Assembly: GCA_029938115.1 (NCBI GenBank)
Contig: JAPYOP010000005.1
Location: forward strand, 4,623-68,622
Direction of reading: 5' to 3'
DNA length: 64,000 nucleotides
Source: Colwellia sp.
Lineage (GTDB): Bacteria; Pseudomonadota; Gammaproteobacteria; Enterobacterales; Alteromonadaceae
The notes beneath the pieces were generated by a model. The model did no database searches. It was not told the DNA's origin and saw nothing but the letters and a program-made list of their open reading frames with translations. The position numbers and the translations under genes are program-made. Below, piece by piece: positions 11,439 through 21,242 of this stretch. The number at the start of each line of letters is the position of its first letter. Position 1 is the first letter of the stretch.

Positions 11439-12331
11439 TACCTTTCCTTACGCAGCTTAAGCGCATGACGAATACCTTCACCAACAAGATTTGTAGCAAC
11501 AACAGCGAATAAAATAGCTAAGCCGGGTAAGTAGACTGTCCATGGTGCTATGTAGAATAAATCTAAACCGTTAGCAAGTATTGCACCCCATTCAGGCAGT
11601 GGAATTTGAGCGCCTAAGCCTAAAAATCCTAAAGTAGCTATATCTAGAATAGCAGCAGATTGCGCTAAAGTTGCCTGACTCATAATTCTATCGACAATGT
11701 TAGGAAAAATAGAGTAGTACAAAATTCTAAATGGATTTGCCCCATCAAGTTTAGAAGCAAGTACATAGTCCTTTTTAGACTCTTCTTTTACAGCATAACG
11801 AGTAATATGTATGAACTGTGGAATAAGTACCATTACAACAGCCCATACGGTATTGCTAATGCCGGGGCCTAAAATTGCAACAATGATGATAGCAAGTAAC
11901 AGCGAAGGGATAGATAAAATTACATCAAGAAAATGGTTAAGAAAGCTGGATTTTATTCCTGAAGTCAACGCTGATAATGAGCCAATAACTACACCAATAA
12001 CAAGCGATATGACCACAACAATAAAGCTCAGACCAAAAGTTAATGAGGTACCGTACATCAAACGAGAAAGCATATCTCGACCTAACTCATCTGTGCCAAG
12101 TAAATAGCTTACATTACCGTCAACATGCCAAGCTGGGGGCAATAGCAGCATATCTAATTGCCCTTCAATTGGTGAGTGTGGAGCTAGTATCGGGCCAAAA
12201 ACAGCAAGAATAATTAAGAATATAAAACAGCTAAAACCGACCATAGCAACAGGCGTTTTACGAAAGATTTGCCATAATTGCATAAAAGGTGAAGGAAAAA
12301 CTTCCTCTAAATATATTTTATCACGAGCCAT
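11438..12331 (-). CDS. sapC: Peptide ABC transporter permease, SapC-like
   Basis: DppC-type permease with LLGTDELGRDMLSR and EAA-loop region. Confidence 0.88.
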   Translation of the reverse strand: MARDKIYLEEVFPSPFMQLWQIFRKTPVAMVGFSCFIFLIILAVFGPILAPHSPIEGQLDMLLLPPAWHVDGNVSYLLGTDELGRDMLSRLMYGTSLTFGLSFIVVVISLVIGVVIGSLSALTSGIKSSFLNHFLDVILSIPSLLLAIIIVAILGPGISNTVWAVVMVLIPQFIHITRYAVKEESKKDYVLASKLDGANPFRILYYSIFPNIVDRIMSQATLAQSAAILDIATLGFLGLGAQIPLPEWGAILANGLDLFYIAPWTVYLPGLAILFAVVATNLVGEGIRHALKLRKER

Positions 12332-13349
12332 ACTTATTACCTCTAGCTAGTGGGTTTAGCGCCGCATAAATAAAATCAGTTAAAATATGCACAACAAAAA
12401 TAAAGCATGACAAAACTAATAAACCACTTTGTATGGCAGTATAATCTCGTTGATAAATACTCTCTATCAGCCAACGTCCTATACCTGGCCAACTGAAAAT
12501 CACTTCAGTCACCATAGCTATAGTCACCAAGTTAGCAAACTGTAAGCCGACATGGCGGATGATTTTTATTAAGGCATTTCTAATAGCATGACGAAAAATA
12601 ATTTGTTGAAAGGTTAAACCTTTTGCACTCGCCGCCCGAATATAACTTGTTTCTAAAACCTCAATCATTGATGTTCTGGCTAAGCGAATAAAAATTGTTG
12701 CAGGAGCTACCGCAATAACCGATGCGGGCAATATTACATGGGCAGAGGCATCTGCAAAGGCTTGCCATTTGTATGGACTATCGCTTATAAGAATATCAAT
12801 AAATTGAATACCTGTTACTAGCTCTATTTCAAAGAGTAAACTAATTTGTCCTGCAGAAGGAAACCAACCTAAGCTGATGGAAAAAGTTAAAATTGCTAAT
12901 AATCCAAGCCAAAAAACGGGAATAGAATAACCCAACATTGAAATGGATAAAATGACATTATCTGCTGTTTTGTTATGCTTTATCGCGGCGATAAAGCCAA
13001 GTGGAATACCAATAAACATGGCAATAAATAATGCTACTAAGCTGAGCTCTATGGTAGCAGGGAGTAAGTTTAATACTTCGGTACTAATTTTTGATTGGCT
13101 TGCCATTGATAAACCAAGATCGCCATTCGCTATATGGCTAAGGTAAGCGATATATTGCCAAAAAATATTACTGTCAGTTTTATAAGCATTTTGTATTTCA
13201 ATAAGTTGGCTTGGTGTGGCATTTATCGCGCCTGAAATATTGATAATGGCATCACCAGGAAACAAAAAACTCAAACTAAATGACAGTAGCGTTAAAAGTA
13301 ACATAGTAAAAATAAATAAATTTAAGCGACGAAAAGTAAAAATTAGCAT
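12321..13349 (-). CDS. sapB: Peptide ABC transporter permease, SapB-like
   Basis: DppB-type permease, operon position. Confidence 0.88.
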   Translation of the reverse strand: MLIFTFRRLNLFIFTMLLLTLLSFSLSFLFPGDAIINISGAINATPSQLIEIQNAYKTDSNIFWQYIAYLSHIANGDLGLSMASQSKISTEVLNLLPATIELSLVALFIAMFIGIPLGFIAAIKHNKTADNVILSISMLGYSIPVFWLGLLAILTFSISLGWFPSAGQISLLFEIELVTGIQFIDILISDSPYKWQAFADASAHVILPASVIAVAPATIFIRLARTSMIEVLETSYIRAASAKGLTFQQIIFRHAIRNALIKIIRHVGLQFANLVTIAMVTEVIFSWPGIGRWLIESIYQRDYTAIQSGLLVLSCFIFVVHILTDFIYAALNPLARGNKYGS

Positions 13350-13351
13350 GA

Positions 13352-15004
13352 TTAATTTTCACCATCATTTTGTGTTTTATTATTCGCATTTAACGAATTG
13401 TTTTTTGCTACTTGATAAAAGCTAATGCCGCCAAATGGTGCTAATACATCGCCGGTTACATTGTTACCACGTGCTTGGTAACGTTTGGAGTGCGCAATAG
13501 GAATTAATGGAACTTCTTTAGATATTATGTTCATAGCTTGGCTGTAGTATTTTTTTCTCAGACCAATATTGGTTGTTTGCAATGCTTGTTGAATAATATC
13601 ATCATACTCTTGATTGCACCAAAAGGTTGTATTACTCCCCGTATGTGTTGCAGAACAACTTAACATCGGTGAAAAAAAGTTATCAGGATCAGGATGGTCG
13701 GCTGACCAACCTAATAAAAAGCTTTGATGCTCGCCCAGTTTTAAACGGTGTAAAAAGGTATTCCACTCATAGCTTACAATTTTAACCTTGATCCCAATAT
13801 TTTTTAAATCAGTTTGAATAAGCTTAGCCATGGTTATTGCATTAGGGTTGTATGGCCTTTGCACTGGCATTGCCCATAAATCCATAGTGAAACCTTGAGG
13901 AAATCCCGCAACTTCTAACAAACTTTTTGCCAATACAGGGTTAAACTCCTGTTCTGGGATACTCTTATCAAATGCCCAAGAAGTATTAGGCAATAAAGAA
14001 TTAGCAAGTTCGGCTTTTCCTTGATAAACCGCCTCAAGTAACACTTTCTTATTAATAGCATAGCTGATTGCTTGTCTAACCAATTTATTATCAAAAGGTG
14101 GTTTGTTGACATTAAAGCCAAAATAACCAACATTTAATGCTGTAACAGCTTCTAAGGTTAAGTCATTGTGCTGAATTATTTTTTCATGGGCTATAGGGTA
14201 GGCTGTTATATCACATTCTTTTGCTAATAACTTAGTTAGCCTTCCTGTATTACTTGGTGTTATATCAAAAACTAGCTGTTCAATTTTAGTCGGCTCTTGC
14301 CAGTACTCGTCATTACGGTAAAAGCGAATTAGTGAGCCAACACGGTATTCCTTTAATTTGAACGGGCCGGTTCCTACTGGATGAGTATCTATACTTGCCT
14401 TCATTTTTTGTTGAGTAAGTTGCTGTGCATATTCAGCAGATAAAATAATGGCAAAATCAGTCGCTAAATTTGCAAGAAAAGAACTGTCAGAATGAGTTAA
14501 ATGAAAGCGAATGGTGTAATCGTTTATCTTTTCAACTTCTTCAACCAATAGATGTAAAGCTATGTCTTGAAAGAATGGATAGTTACCACCAGAGACTAAA
14601 TGAAATGGATGTTCAGGTTTTAACATTCGATTAAAACTAAAAATCACATCATCAGCATTTAATAACCGAGTAGGTGTGAAATAATCTGTTTGATGAAAAG
14701 GAACATCCTTACGTAAATAAAAAGTAACCTTTCTGCCATCCCGCGTTACATGCCATGACTTTGCCAGCGCTGGAGTTAAGGTGTTGTCTTTTCCTTGATA
14801 AGTAATCAATCTATTGTATAGTTGATTTGACGTTGCATCAATTGTTGTTCCTGAGGTTACTAATTGAGGATTAAAAGTTTCAGGAGAGCCTTCAGCACAA
14901 TAAATAACACTGCGCTCACTTAATGAAGTAATACTTTCGTTATTACAACCCCATAATGACCACACACTTAGGGATAATATGAAAAAACATTTAAACTTAT
15001 TCAT
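13352..15004 (-). CDS. sapA: Peptide ABC transporter substrate-binding lipoprotein, SapA-like
   Basis: SBP family 5; lipobox LWGC; likely ATG at 15004, overlapping pspF by 8 bp. Confidence 0.88.
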   Translation of the reverse strand: MNKFKCFFILSLSVWSLWGCNNESITSLSERSVIYCAEGSPETFNPQLVTSGTTIDATSNQLYNRLITYQGKDNTLTPALAKSWHVTRDGRKVTFYLRKDVPFHQTDYFTPTRLLNADDVIFSFNRMLKPEHPFHLVSGGNYPFFQDIALHLLVEEVEKINDYTIRFHLTHSDSSFLANLATDFAIILSAEYAQQLTQQKMKASIDTHPVGTGPFKLKEYRVGSLIRFYRNDEYWQEPTKIEQLVFDITPSNTGRLTKLLAKECDITAYPIAHEKIIQHNDLTLEAVTALNVGYFGFNVNKPPFDNKLVRQAISYAINKKVLLEAVYQGKAELANSLLPNTSWAFDKSIPEQEFNPVLAKSLLEVAGFPQGFTMDLWAMPVQRPYNPNAITMAKLIQTDLKNIGIKVKIVSYEWNTFLHRLKLGEHQSFLLGWSADHPDPDNFFSPMLSCSATHTGSNTTFWCNQEYDDIIQQALQTTNIGLRKKYYSQAMNIISKEVPLIPIAHSKRYQARGNNVTGDVLAPFGGISFYQVAKNNSLNANNKTQNDGEN

Positions 15005-16124
15005 CAGTGTCGTTACCATCAAGTAAATTGTACTTCTTTAGATATCCCCTCAATTGATGGTAAGTTAACTCAAGTGCGATTGCGGTTTTCTTCTGATTAA
15101 ATTGGCAGTGTGCAAGAGCCGATTTTATGAGATCAATTTCATAATTTTGAGATAAAGATTTTAATGACTGAGGAAAATCAGTGTTGGCTAATGTTGCTGA
15201 AACTGAAGTAGTTGAAAACGCTGTGTCAACAGTATCAATTTTTGAAGTATTGCTATTGATGATATCTTCAGGTTGCTCTATTTTAGCGTTATGTTGTGAA
15301 ACATGCACTCTATCATGGGTTTTAATGCTCTGATTTGGTCTAAACGGAGAGTCAAAAGGGTCAATAATTAAATCATGTACTGGTAGGTGAGGGTTGTTAC
15401 AACGGTACACACTGCGCTCAACAACATTTTTTAATTCACGAATATTACCAGGCCAAGAATATTCAAGCATGGCGCGTTTAGCTTTCTCAGTAAAACCACT
15501 AAAAAGTTCAAATTCTAATTCTCGGGCCATATTTATTGCAAAATGCTCTGACAACATTAATATATCATCAAGACGCTCTCGCAGTGGCGGTAGCGTTATA
15601 ACATCAAATGCTAAACGGTCGAGCAAATCAGCTCTAAATTGCCCCGATGCGGCTAAAGTAGGCAAGTCTTCATTAGTTGCCGCTACAAGGCGAACATCGG
15701 TTGTGATAGTGCGAGAGCCACCCACACGTTCAAATTCTCCGTATTCAACAACACGTAAAAGCTTTTCTTGTATTAAACCAGAGGTATTAGCAATTTCATC
15801 TAAAAATAATGTACCATTATCGGCACGTTCAAAACGACCTTCATGACGTTTAGTTGCTCCAGTAAAAGCGCCAGAGTCATAACCAAATAACTCAGTTTCA
15901 AGTAAATTTTCATTTAAGGCCGCGCAGTTAAGCTTTAAATAGCTTTGATCCCAACGCTTTGATAAATAATGTAAACGAGCAGCAACTAGTTCTTTACCTG
16001 TGCCACGTTCACCAATAATTAGAACAGGCTTACTTAGTGGTGCAATTTGAGATATTTGCTCTAATACTTCTAAAAAACTGTTTGATTGTCCAAGAAGGTT
16101 GTCTTGTTTACTAAAGCGCGCCAT
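14997..16124 (-). CDS. pspF: Sigma-54-dependent activator of the psp operon
   Basis: MARFSKQDNLLGQSNSFLEVL; GERGTGKE, GAFTGA; no N-terminal receiver; divergent from pspA. The track's longer start (16253) runs into a repeat. Confidence 0.93.
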   Translation of the reverse strand: MARFSKQDNLLGQSNSFLEVLEQISQIAPLSKPVLIIGERGTGKELVAARLHYLSKRWDQSYLKLNCAALNENLLETELFGYDSGAFTGATKRHEGRFERADNGTLFLDEIANTSGLIQEKLLRVVEYGEFERVGGSRTITTDVRLVAATNEDLPTLAASGQFRADLLDRLAFDVITLPPLRERLDDILMLSEHFAINMARELEFELFSGFTEKAKRAMLEYSWPGNIRELKNVVERSVYRCNNPHLPVHDLIIDPFDSPFRPNQSIKTHDRVHVSQHNAKIEQPEDIINSNTSKIDTVDTAFSTTSVSATLANTDFPQSLKSLSQNYEIDLIKSALAHCQFNQKKTAIALELTYHQLRGYLKKYNLLDGNDTDE

Positions 16125-16141
16125 GGTTTGACCTAATATTG

Positions 16142-16318
16142 ATACCAATTCTATTAAGTTTACTCCCAACTCAGACAAGTCCCTGAAGGGCGAGTTTAAA
16201 AGGCCTACATGCTTCGTTATTGATTTTGACAAGGGAATAACCATTCTTTTCAATCAATGCCTTGCCTTTAAGCATTTTAATTCTCGCTGAGTAGGAAATA
16301 ACCTAATAGACTTGGTAT
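16142..16318. mobile_element. 177-bp MITE-like palindromic repeat, copy A
   Basis: Terminal ataccaa...ttggtat inverted repeats of about 30 bp; highly similar to 32356-32532, same length. Confidence 0.8.
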
Positions 16319-16557
16319 TAGTTAATTTCACTAACAAATAGTGTATTTTATTAAACGATGAGTTAAAAGTGTTTTTTTGTTTTTTAATAAACTCTTTTAA
16401 AACAAAGGATTATATGTGGTTGGCATTTTGGCGTGAAACATGAATAGTAGAAAGTATAAATTTAAATCCAAATTTATAGCCGATTTCATTAAACGTGAAC
16501 AAAAGCATAATGTTTAAGTGATAAAATAAGGCGTTAATTAAAGAAGAGGAAGTTGTT

Positions 16558-17223
16558 ATGGGTATTTTTTCAAGGTTTACTGATATTGTTAACTCTAATA
16601 TCAATAATTTATTAGATAAAGCCGAAGATCCTGCCAAGATGGTAAGATTAATTATTCAAGAAATGGAAGATACCTTAGTAGAGGTTCGTTCTAGCTCAGC
16701 TAAAACCTTAGCTGATAAAAAAGAACTAAGCCGTCAAGTAACGCGATTTGAAAGTGAATCACAGCAATGGCAAGAAAAAGCCGAATTGGCATTGAGTAAA
16801 GGTCGTGATGATTTAGCTCGTTCTGCTTTAATAGAAAAGAAAAAGAGTACTGAAAACTCTCAAGCTTTAGTCGAAGAGTTGGCGAATGTTGAAGAGCATA
16901 TTAGCAAGCTTCAAAGTGAAATTTCACAGCTGCAAGATAAATTAGCGGATGCAAAATCTCGTCAAAAAGCTATTGTTATGCGAGAGAAAACGGTTAGTTC
17001 ACGTTTAAAGGTGAAACAGAATATCGATAGTAATAAAGTAAATGATGCACTGAGTCGCTTTGATCGCTACGAACGTAAAATTGATGATATTGAAGCGCAA
17101 GTTGAATCGTACGATTTGGGTGGTAAATCTTTAGCAGATGAAATTGCTGATCTTGAGTCAGATGAGAAAGTTGATGACGAATTAGCTTCATTAAAAGCTA
17201 AAATGAAAAAGAAAAATAAATAG
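16558..17223 (+). CDS. pspA: Phage shock protein A
   Basis: MGIFSRFTDIVNSNINNLLDKAEDPAKMVRLIIQEMEDTL. Confidence 0.97.
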   Translation: MGIFSRFTDIVNSNINNLLDKAEDPAKMVRLIIQEMEDTLVEVRSSSAKTLADKKELSRQVTRFESESQQWQEKAELALSKGRDDLARSALIEKKKSTENSQALVEELANVEEHISKLQSEISQLQDKLADAKSRQKAIVMREKTVSSRLKVKQNIDSNKVNDALSRFDRYERKIDDIEAQVESYDLGGKSLADEIADLESDEKVDDELASLKAKMKKKNK

Positions 17224-17314
17224 TCTTGAGTTAATTGTCATAAACTAAGTGTGACGAGATTTTACATCTGTAGGTTAGGTTATTATCTAACAGAATGAGT
17301 TAAGGAGAAGTACC

Positions 17315-17542
17315 GTGGAAGAGATCATTGTAGCACCTGTAATTATTTTTATGATTATCGTAGCACCAATATGGCTGGTATTACATTACCGAAGTAAAAG
17401 ACAAGTTAGCCAAGGTTTGAGTGAAGAAGAGTATATTCAGTTATCTGATTTATCAGAAATGGCAGACAAAATGGCAGATCGCATAAAAACTCTTGAAGCT
17501 ATTTTAGATGCTGAAACCCCTGATTGGAGAAGCAAATTATGA
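17315..17542 (+). CDS. pspB: Phage shock protein B
   Basis: 75 aa, N-terminal TM, RIKTLEAILDAETPDWR. Confidence 0.93.
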   Translation: MEEIIVAPVIIFMIIVAPIWLVLHYRSKRQVSQGLSEEEYIQLSDLSEMADKMADRIKTLEAILDAETPDWRSKL

Positions 17543-18012
17543 AAACCAGACGAGGCGAGCTATACCGAAACCCAGCGCAAGGAAAAATAGCAGGTGTTTG
17601 TGCTGGTATTGCAGACTACTTTGGTTGGGAAACTTGGCTAGTAAGAATTTTAGTTGTCTCGGGTGTACTATTTGGCATGCCATTTTTAATCTTAGGCTAT
17701 ATTGCCGCATGGTTTATTCTAGATAAAAACCCTAAGATTCCAAGTAAAAAAGCACATGCTAAGTACCACAGAGCTGAGACATCAAGTCACTATCAAAGTA
17801 ATAGAACTCAAGAAGAGCGAGATTATCAATATGTTCAAGCTAATGAGTCGATTAAAGTAAAAGCGAGGGTATGGCAATCAGGGGAGCCACCTAAGCAAGC
17901 TTTTCATGATATTCGCAGAAAGTTTGGTTCGTTAGAAAGACAATTACAAGGAATTGAGCAATATGTAACTTCTTCTGAATTTACTGTTGCTAGAGAGATT
18001 AACAAGCTCTAA
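17539..18012 (+). CDS. pspC: Phage shock protein C
   Basis: RNPAQGKIAGVCAGIADYFGWETWLVRI PspC domain; ATGA overlap with pspB. Confidence 0.94.
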   Translation: MKTRRGELYRNPAQGKIAGVCAGIADYFGWETWLVRILVVSGVLFGMPFLILGYIAAWFILDKNPKIPSKKAHAKYHRAETSSHYQSNRTQEERDYQYVQANESIKVKARVWQSGEPPKQAFHDIRRKFGSLERQLQGIEQYVTSSEFTVAREINKL

Positions 18013-18101
18013 TTAATATGCTCAAATTCACCGTTAATGGTGGTTTGAGCATATGAGCTTATTAATCAGGAAATGAATTATGGATTATAATTAAGTATGT
18101 A

Positions 18102-21100
18102 TTAACCTTGCTCATTTAATTCAAAAGCACAACGTTTACTAAACCAAGAAAAAGCAGCAGGTACGAATAAGAAAGACAATAACGTTGTTAATACTGTGCC
18201 GCCAGCTATCGCAATAGCAAAAGGCGGCCAAAATCCCCCGCCAGCCAAAATCAACGGTAGAAAACCACCAACAGTTGTGATTGTTGTTGACGTAATATGC
18301 CGAGTACAACTCTGTACTCCTTTAATTATCGCACTGGAATCCCCTTGAACTGCTAGCGCATCACTTTTTAACTCTGCAATAATAACGATAGCGGCATTTA
18401 TAGCTAACCCCATTAAACCAAGTAAAGCGATGATGACGGTAAAACCAAAGGGGTAACCAAAAATATATACCGTTAATAAACCTAAACCTACTGATTGAAA
18501 AGCGCTGAAGAAAATAATGCCGCCTAGTCTAAAAGAATTAAACGACAACACCACGACCGTTATTAATAAAGTAAATATAACACCAACGCTTGCTAAAAGT
18601 TGTCCTACAGCATCATCTCGCTTAGAAGATTCACCGCCAATTTCTAAGTAATAACCTGAAGGTAGCTGATAGTTTTCAGCAGTAATATTAGCTTTAACAC
18701 TAGTTAACACTTCACTGGGTAAAACACCTGAACGAATATAACCTTCAACTATATTAATCCTCGAACCATTGCGGTGTGGGATAGCACCTCTACTTGGCTT
18801 TAATGAAAAATCAGCGATGGCAGTTAACGGAATTGGTTGAGCTGCACCGGTTGCATTATTGGCTTGATTACGACTGAGTAAATTAATACTGGCCAAATCA
18901 TCTATATTAGTTCGAGCTTCATTCGCAATGCGCACTCGAACGGGAATTGATTCTGTTGCCTCAATAATAGAGCCGCTCACTTGACCACTTAAGCTGCCTT
19001 GCAATTGCTTAGCAATATCGACTAACGATAAACCAAGTAAAGCAGCAGCTTCTTCATCAGCTTTAATCCATACTTTTGGCGTGCCCGGTTGTAGTGATAC
19101 GCGGGTATGAATGATATCAGTGGTTTGGGTCATAATCTTTCTAAGATCATCGCCAATCACTTTTAAAGTGTCTAAGTTAGGGCCGAACACACGTAGTTCT
19201 ACAGGTGCATTAAAAGGAGGACCTTGCTCCAATTTTCGTACTAAAATTTGTGCTTCAGGTATTAGCTTATCTAATGCTATTTGTAGTTGAGGAATTAAGG
19301 TGTTTGCAGCTTCAAAGTCCGAAGCTGTAATCATCGCCTGTCCATAGTTTTGGAAACCATCTTTGTTTGGCATTAAGTTATAGTAAAAAGAGGGGGCATT
19401 TTTACCAATAAACCAATGGACCTTCTCTATTCCCTGCTGTTGATAAAGGTAGTCGCTTACTTGTTGGCTGATTTTCTGTGTATTGATAATACTGCTATGT
19501 GCTGGCATGAATAGTTCAATTTGAAACATGTCACGATCAGACGGTGGAAAAAATTGCTCGCTTAGTTGCTTCGCTAATACAAAGCCAAGTAAAGGTAGGC
19601 AGAATACTGCAATTACTGTCGTTTTTTTGTAAGTTAGTGCCCAGTGTAGTGTTCTTTCAAATAAACTATTGAGCTTAGGTAAGTGAATGCCAACTTGATA
19701 CCATCGGTTATTCGACTTCTCTTTAGACGTAGAACTTCTAAGCGTTTCACTTTTAGGTACTACACCTTTAGGAAGGAAGCGTCCAGCTAAGCCCGCAACA
19801 ATAGTATGAGAAATAATATAAGATCCAATTAAGGAAAATATCACGCTATAGGCAATACCGCCAACAAACTCACCGGCTGCCCCAGGCATTAAAATAAGCG
19901 GCATAAAAGCTAAAATAGTAGTGATGGTTGAGCCAAGTAACGGTAACCATAAATGCTTAACGGCATAGCCAACACTATCAAGACGTCTCATGCCTTCTTG
20001 GCGTTTAGTTTGGATAGTATCGGTCATGACAATGGCATTATCGACCATAATTCCTAATGCAACAACTAACCCAGTTACTGACATTTGATGAATTGGAATA
20101 CCGTAAATATTCATCACTGAAAGAGTGAACAGTACAGTTAAGGGTAAAGATGCAGCAACAATAGCAGCACTACGCCAGCCAAGTGTTATTAACAATACAA
20201 CGGAAATTAGAACAAAGCCTAATGCGATGTTTTCCATTAAATCGCCAAGGCGTTTTTCAGTGTAAATGTTTTGATCAAATAGTATTTCGAGTTTAATATT
20301 TTGTGGCAGTTGTTTAGCATAGGCCGCTAACTCTGTTTTTATATTGGCACTCCATTTATCAATACGTAAGTTCGGTAACATGCGAGCTGCAACCACTAAA
20401 GCGGGCTTATCATTAACAATAGTTATTTCTCGCGCAGGCCAAGCCAAACTTTTACTGACTTTTGCTATATCACCTAAGCGAAGTATAGTGCCTGAGTTGC
20501 TTTCTCTAATAGGGATGTTCTCAATGCGAGTTATGCTATCAAAAGCGCCAATTAGTTCTACTTGCATTTGGTTTTGCTGGTTCACTAATTGTCCGGCAGA
20601 AACCTTTGCATCTGATTGCTGTATTTTCTGTGCTATTAATTTGCTCGAAAGATTTAGCTTGCTGCTAAGGCCTTGATCAATCTCCACAAGAACTTCTTCC
20701 TGTCCTTGACCGAAAATAGTCACCAGATCAGTACCGTTAACAATACGTAAACGGTTTTGAAGATCATTCGCATAACGGCCTAAACTAGCAATATCACTCG
20801 GACCATCACCTTGCCAATTTAAAGCAATAAGTTGCGTGAACGCATAACTTCTATCATCTTCTAATGTTGGCGCTAAGGTATTGGCAGGGAACTGTGGAGC
20901 AACGTCATTGATTAAATCTCTCACTCTAGACCAAATAGGTAAAGAGTCAGTCACTTCATCAATCAATTCAATCTTTACTGCTGAAATACCAGGACGTGAA
21001 ACGGAGGTGATATTTTTAATTTCAGAAATTTTACGCAGTTTTTGTTCTATTTTTTCAGTAATAAGCACTTCAATTCGTTCGGCACTAGCGCCGGGTAAAC

Positions 21101-21242
21101 GTGTTAATACACTGGCATGTCGGTTTTGCATGCGAGGATCTTCCATTCTAGGCATGGTTGATAATGCGCCAAGACCAGAAACAATCAATAGAATAATGGC
21201 CAGAGACATTAGTCGACCATTTTTAACAAATGAGCGGATCAT
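18102..21242 (-). CDS. RND-family efflux transporter permease (AcrB-like)
   Basis: 1046 aa; duplicated RND TM architecture; paired with membrane fusion protein. Confidence 0.93.
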   Translation of the reverse strand: MIRSFVKNGRLMSLAIILLIVSGLGALSTMPRMEDPRMQNRHASVLTRLPGASAERIEVLITEKIEQKLRKISEIKNITSVSRPGISAVKIELIDEVTDSLPIWSRVRDLINDVAPQFPANTLAPTLEDDRSYAFTQLIALNWQGDGPSDIASLGRYANDLQNRLRIVNGTDLVTIFGQGQEEVLVEIDQGLSSKLNLSSKLIAQKIQQSDAKVSAGQLVNQQNQMQVELIGAFDSITRIENIPIRESNSGTILRLGDIAKVSKSLAWPAREITIVNDKPALVVAARMLPNLRIDKWSANIKTELAAYAKQLPQNIKLEILFDQNIYTEKRLGDLMENIALGFVLISVVLLITLGWRSAAIVAASLPLTVLFTLSVMNIYGIPIHQMSVTGLVVALGIMVDNAIVMTDTIQTKRQEGMRRLDSVGYAVKHLWLPLLGSTITTILAFMPLILMPGAAGEFVGGIAYSVIFSLIGSYIISHTIVAGLAGRFLPKGVVPKSETLRSSTSKEKSNNRWYQVGIHLPKLNSLFERTLHWALTYKKTTVIAVFCLPLLGFVLAKQLSEQFFPPSDRDMFQIELFMPAHSSIINTQKISQQVSDYLYQQQGIEKVHWFIGKNAPSFYYNLMPNKDGFQNYGQAMITASDFEAANTLIPQLQIALDKLIPEAQILVRKLEQGPPFNAPVELRVFGPNLDTLKVIGDDLRKIMTQTTDIIHTRVSLQPGTPKVWIKADEEAAALLGLSLVDIAKQLQGSLSGQVSGSIIEATESIPVRVRIANEARTNIDDLASINLLSRNQANNATGAAQPIPLTAIADFSLKPSRGAIPHRNGSRINIVEGYIRSGVLPSEVLTSVKANITAENYQLPSGYYLEIGGESSKRDDAVGQLLASVGVIFTLLITVVVLSFNSFRLGGIIFFSAFQSVGLGLLTVYIFGYPFGFTVIIALLGLMGLAINAAIVIIAELKSDALAVQGDSSAIIKGVQSCTRHITSTTITTVGGFLPLILAGGGFWPPFAIAIAGGTVLTTLLSFLFVPAAFSWFSKRCAFELNEQG

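Noticed and set aside
15394-15846. 150-aa ORF antisense to pspF
   Set aside because: Low-complexity Ser/Arg-rich antisense translation of a conserved AAA+ gene
9614-16124. sap-psp adjacency as a novel antimicrobial-peptide response island
   Set aside because: Both modules are well known; only the overlap and repeat insertion seemed unusual, reported separately
16125-16253. N-terminal 43-aa extension of PspF in the ORF track
   Set aside because: Encoded by the MITE-like repeat; PspF proteins start near MARFSKQDNLLG
16417-16436. Possible sigma-54 promoter upstream of pspA (tggttggcattttggcgtg)
   Set aside because: Expected from PspF biology, but GG and GC elements are not at the required N10 spacing in any register I could find
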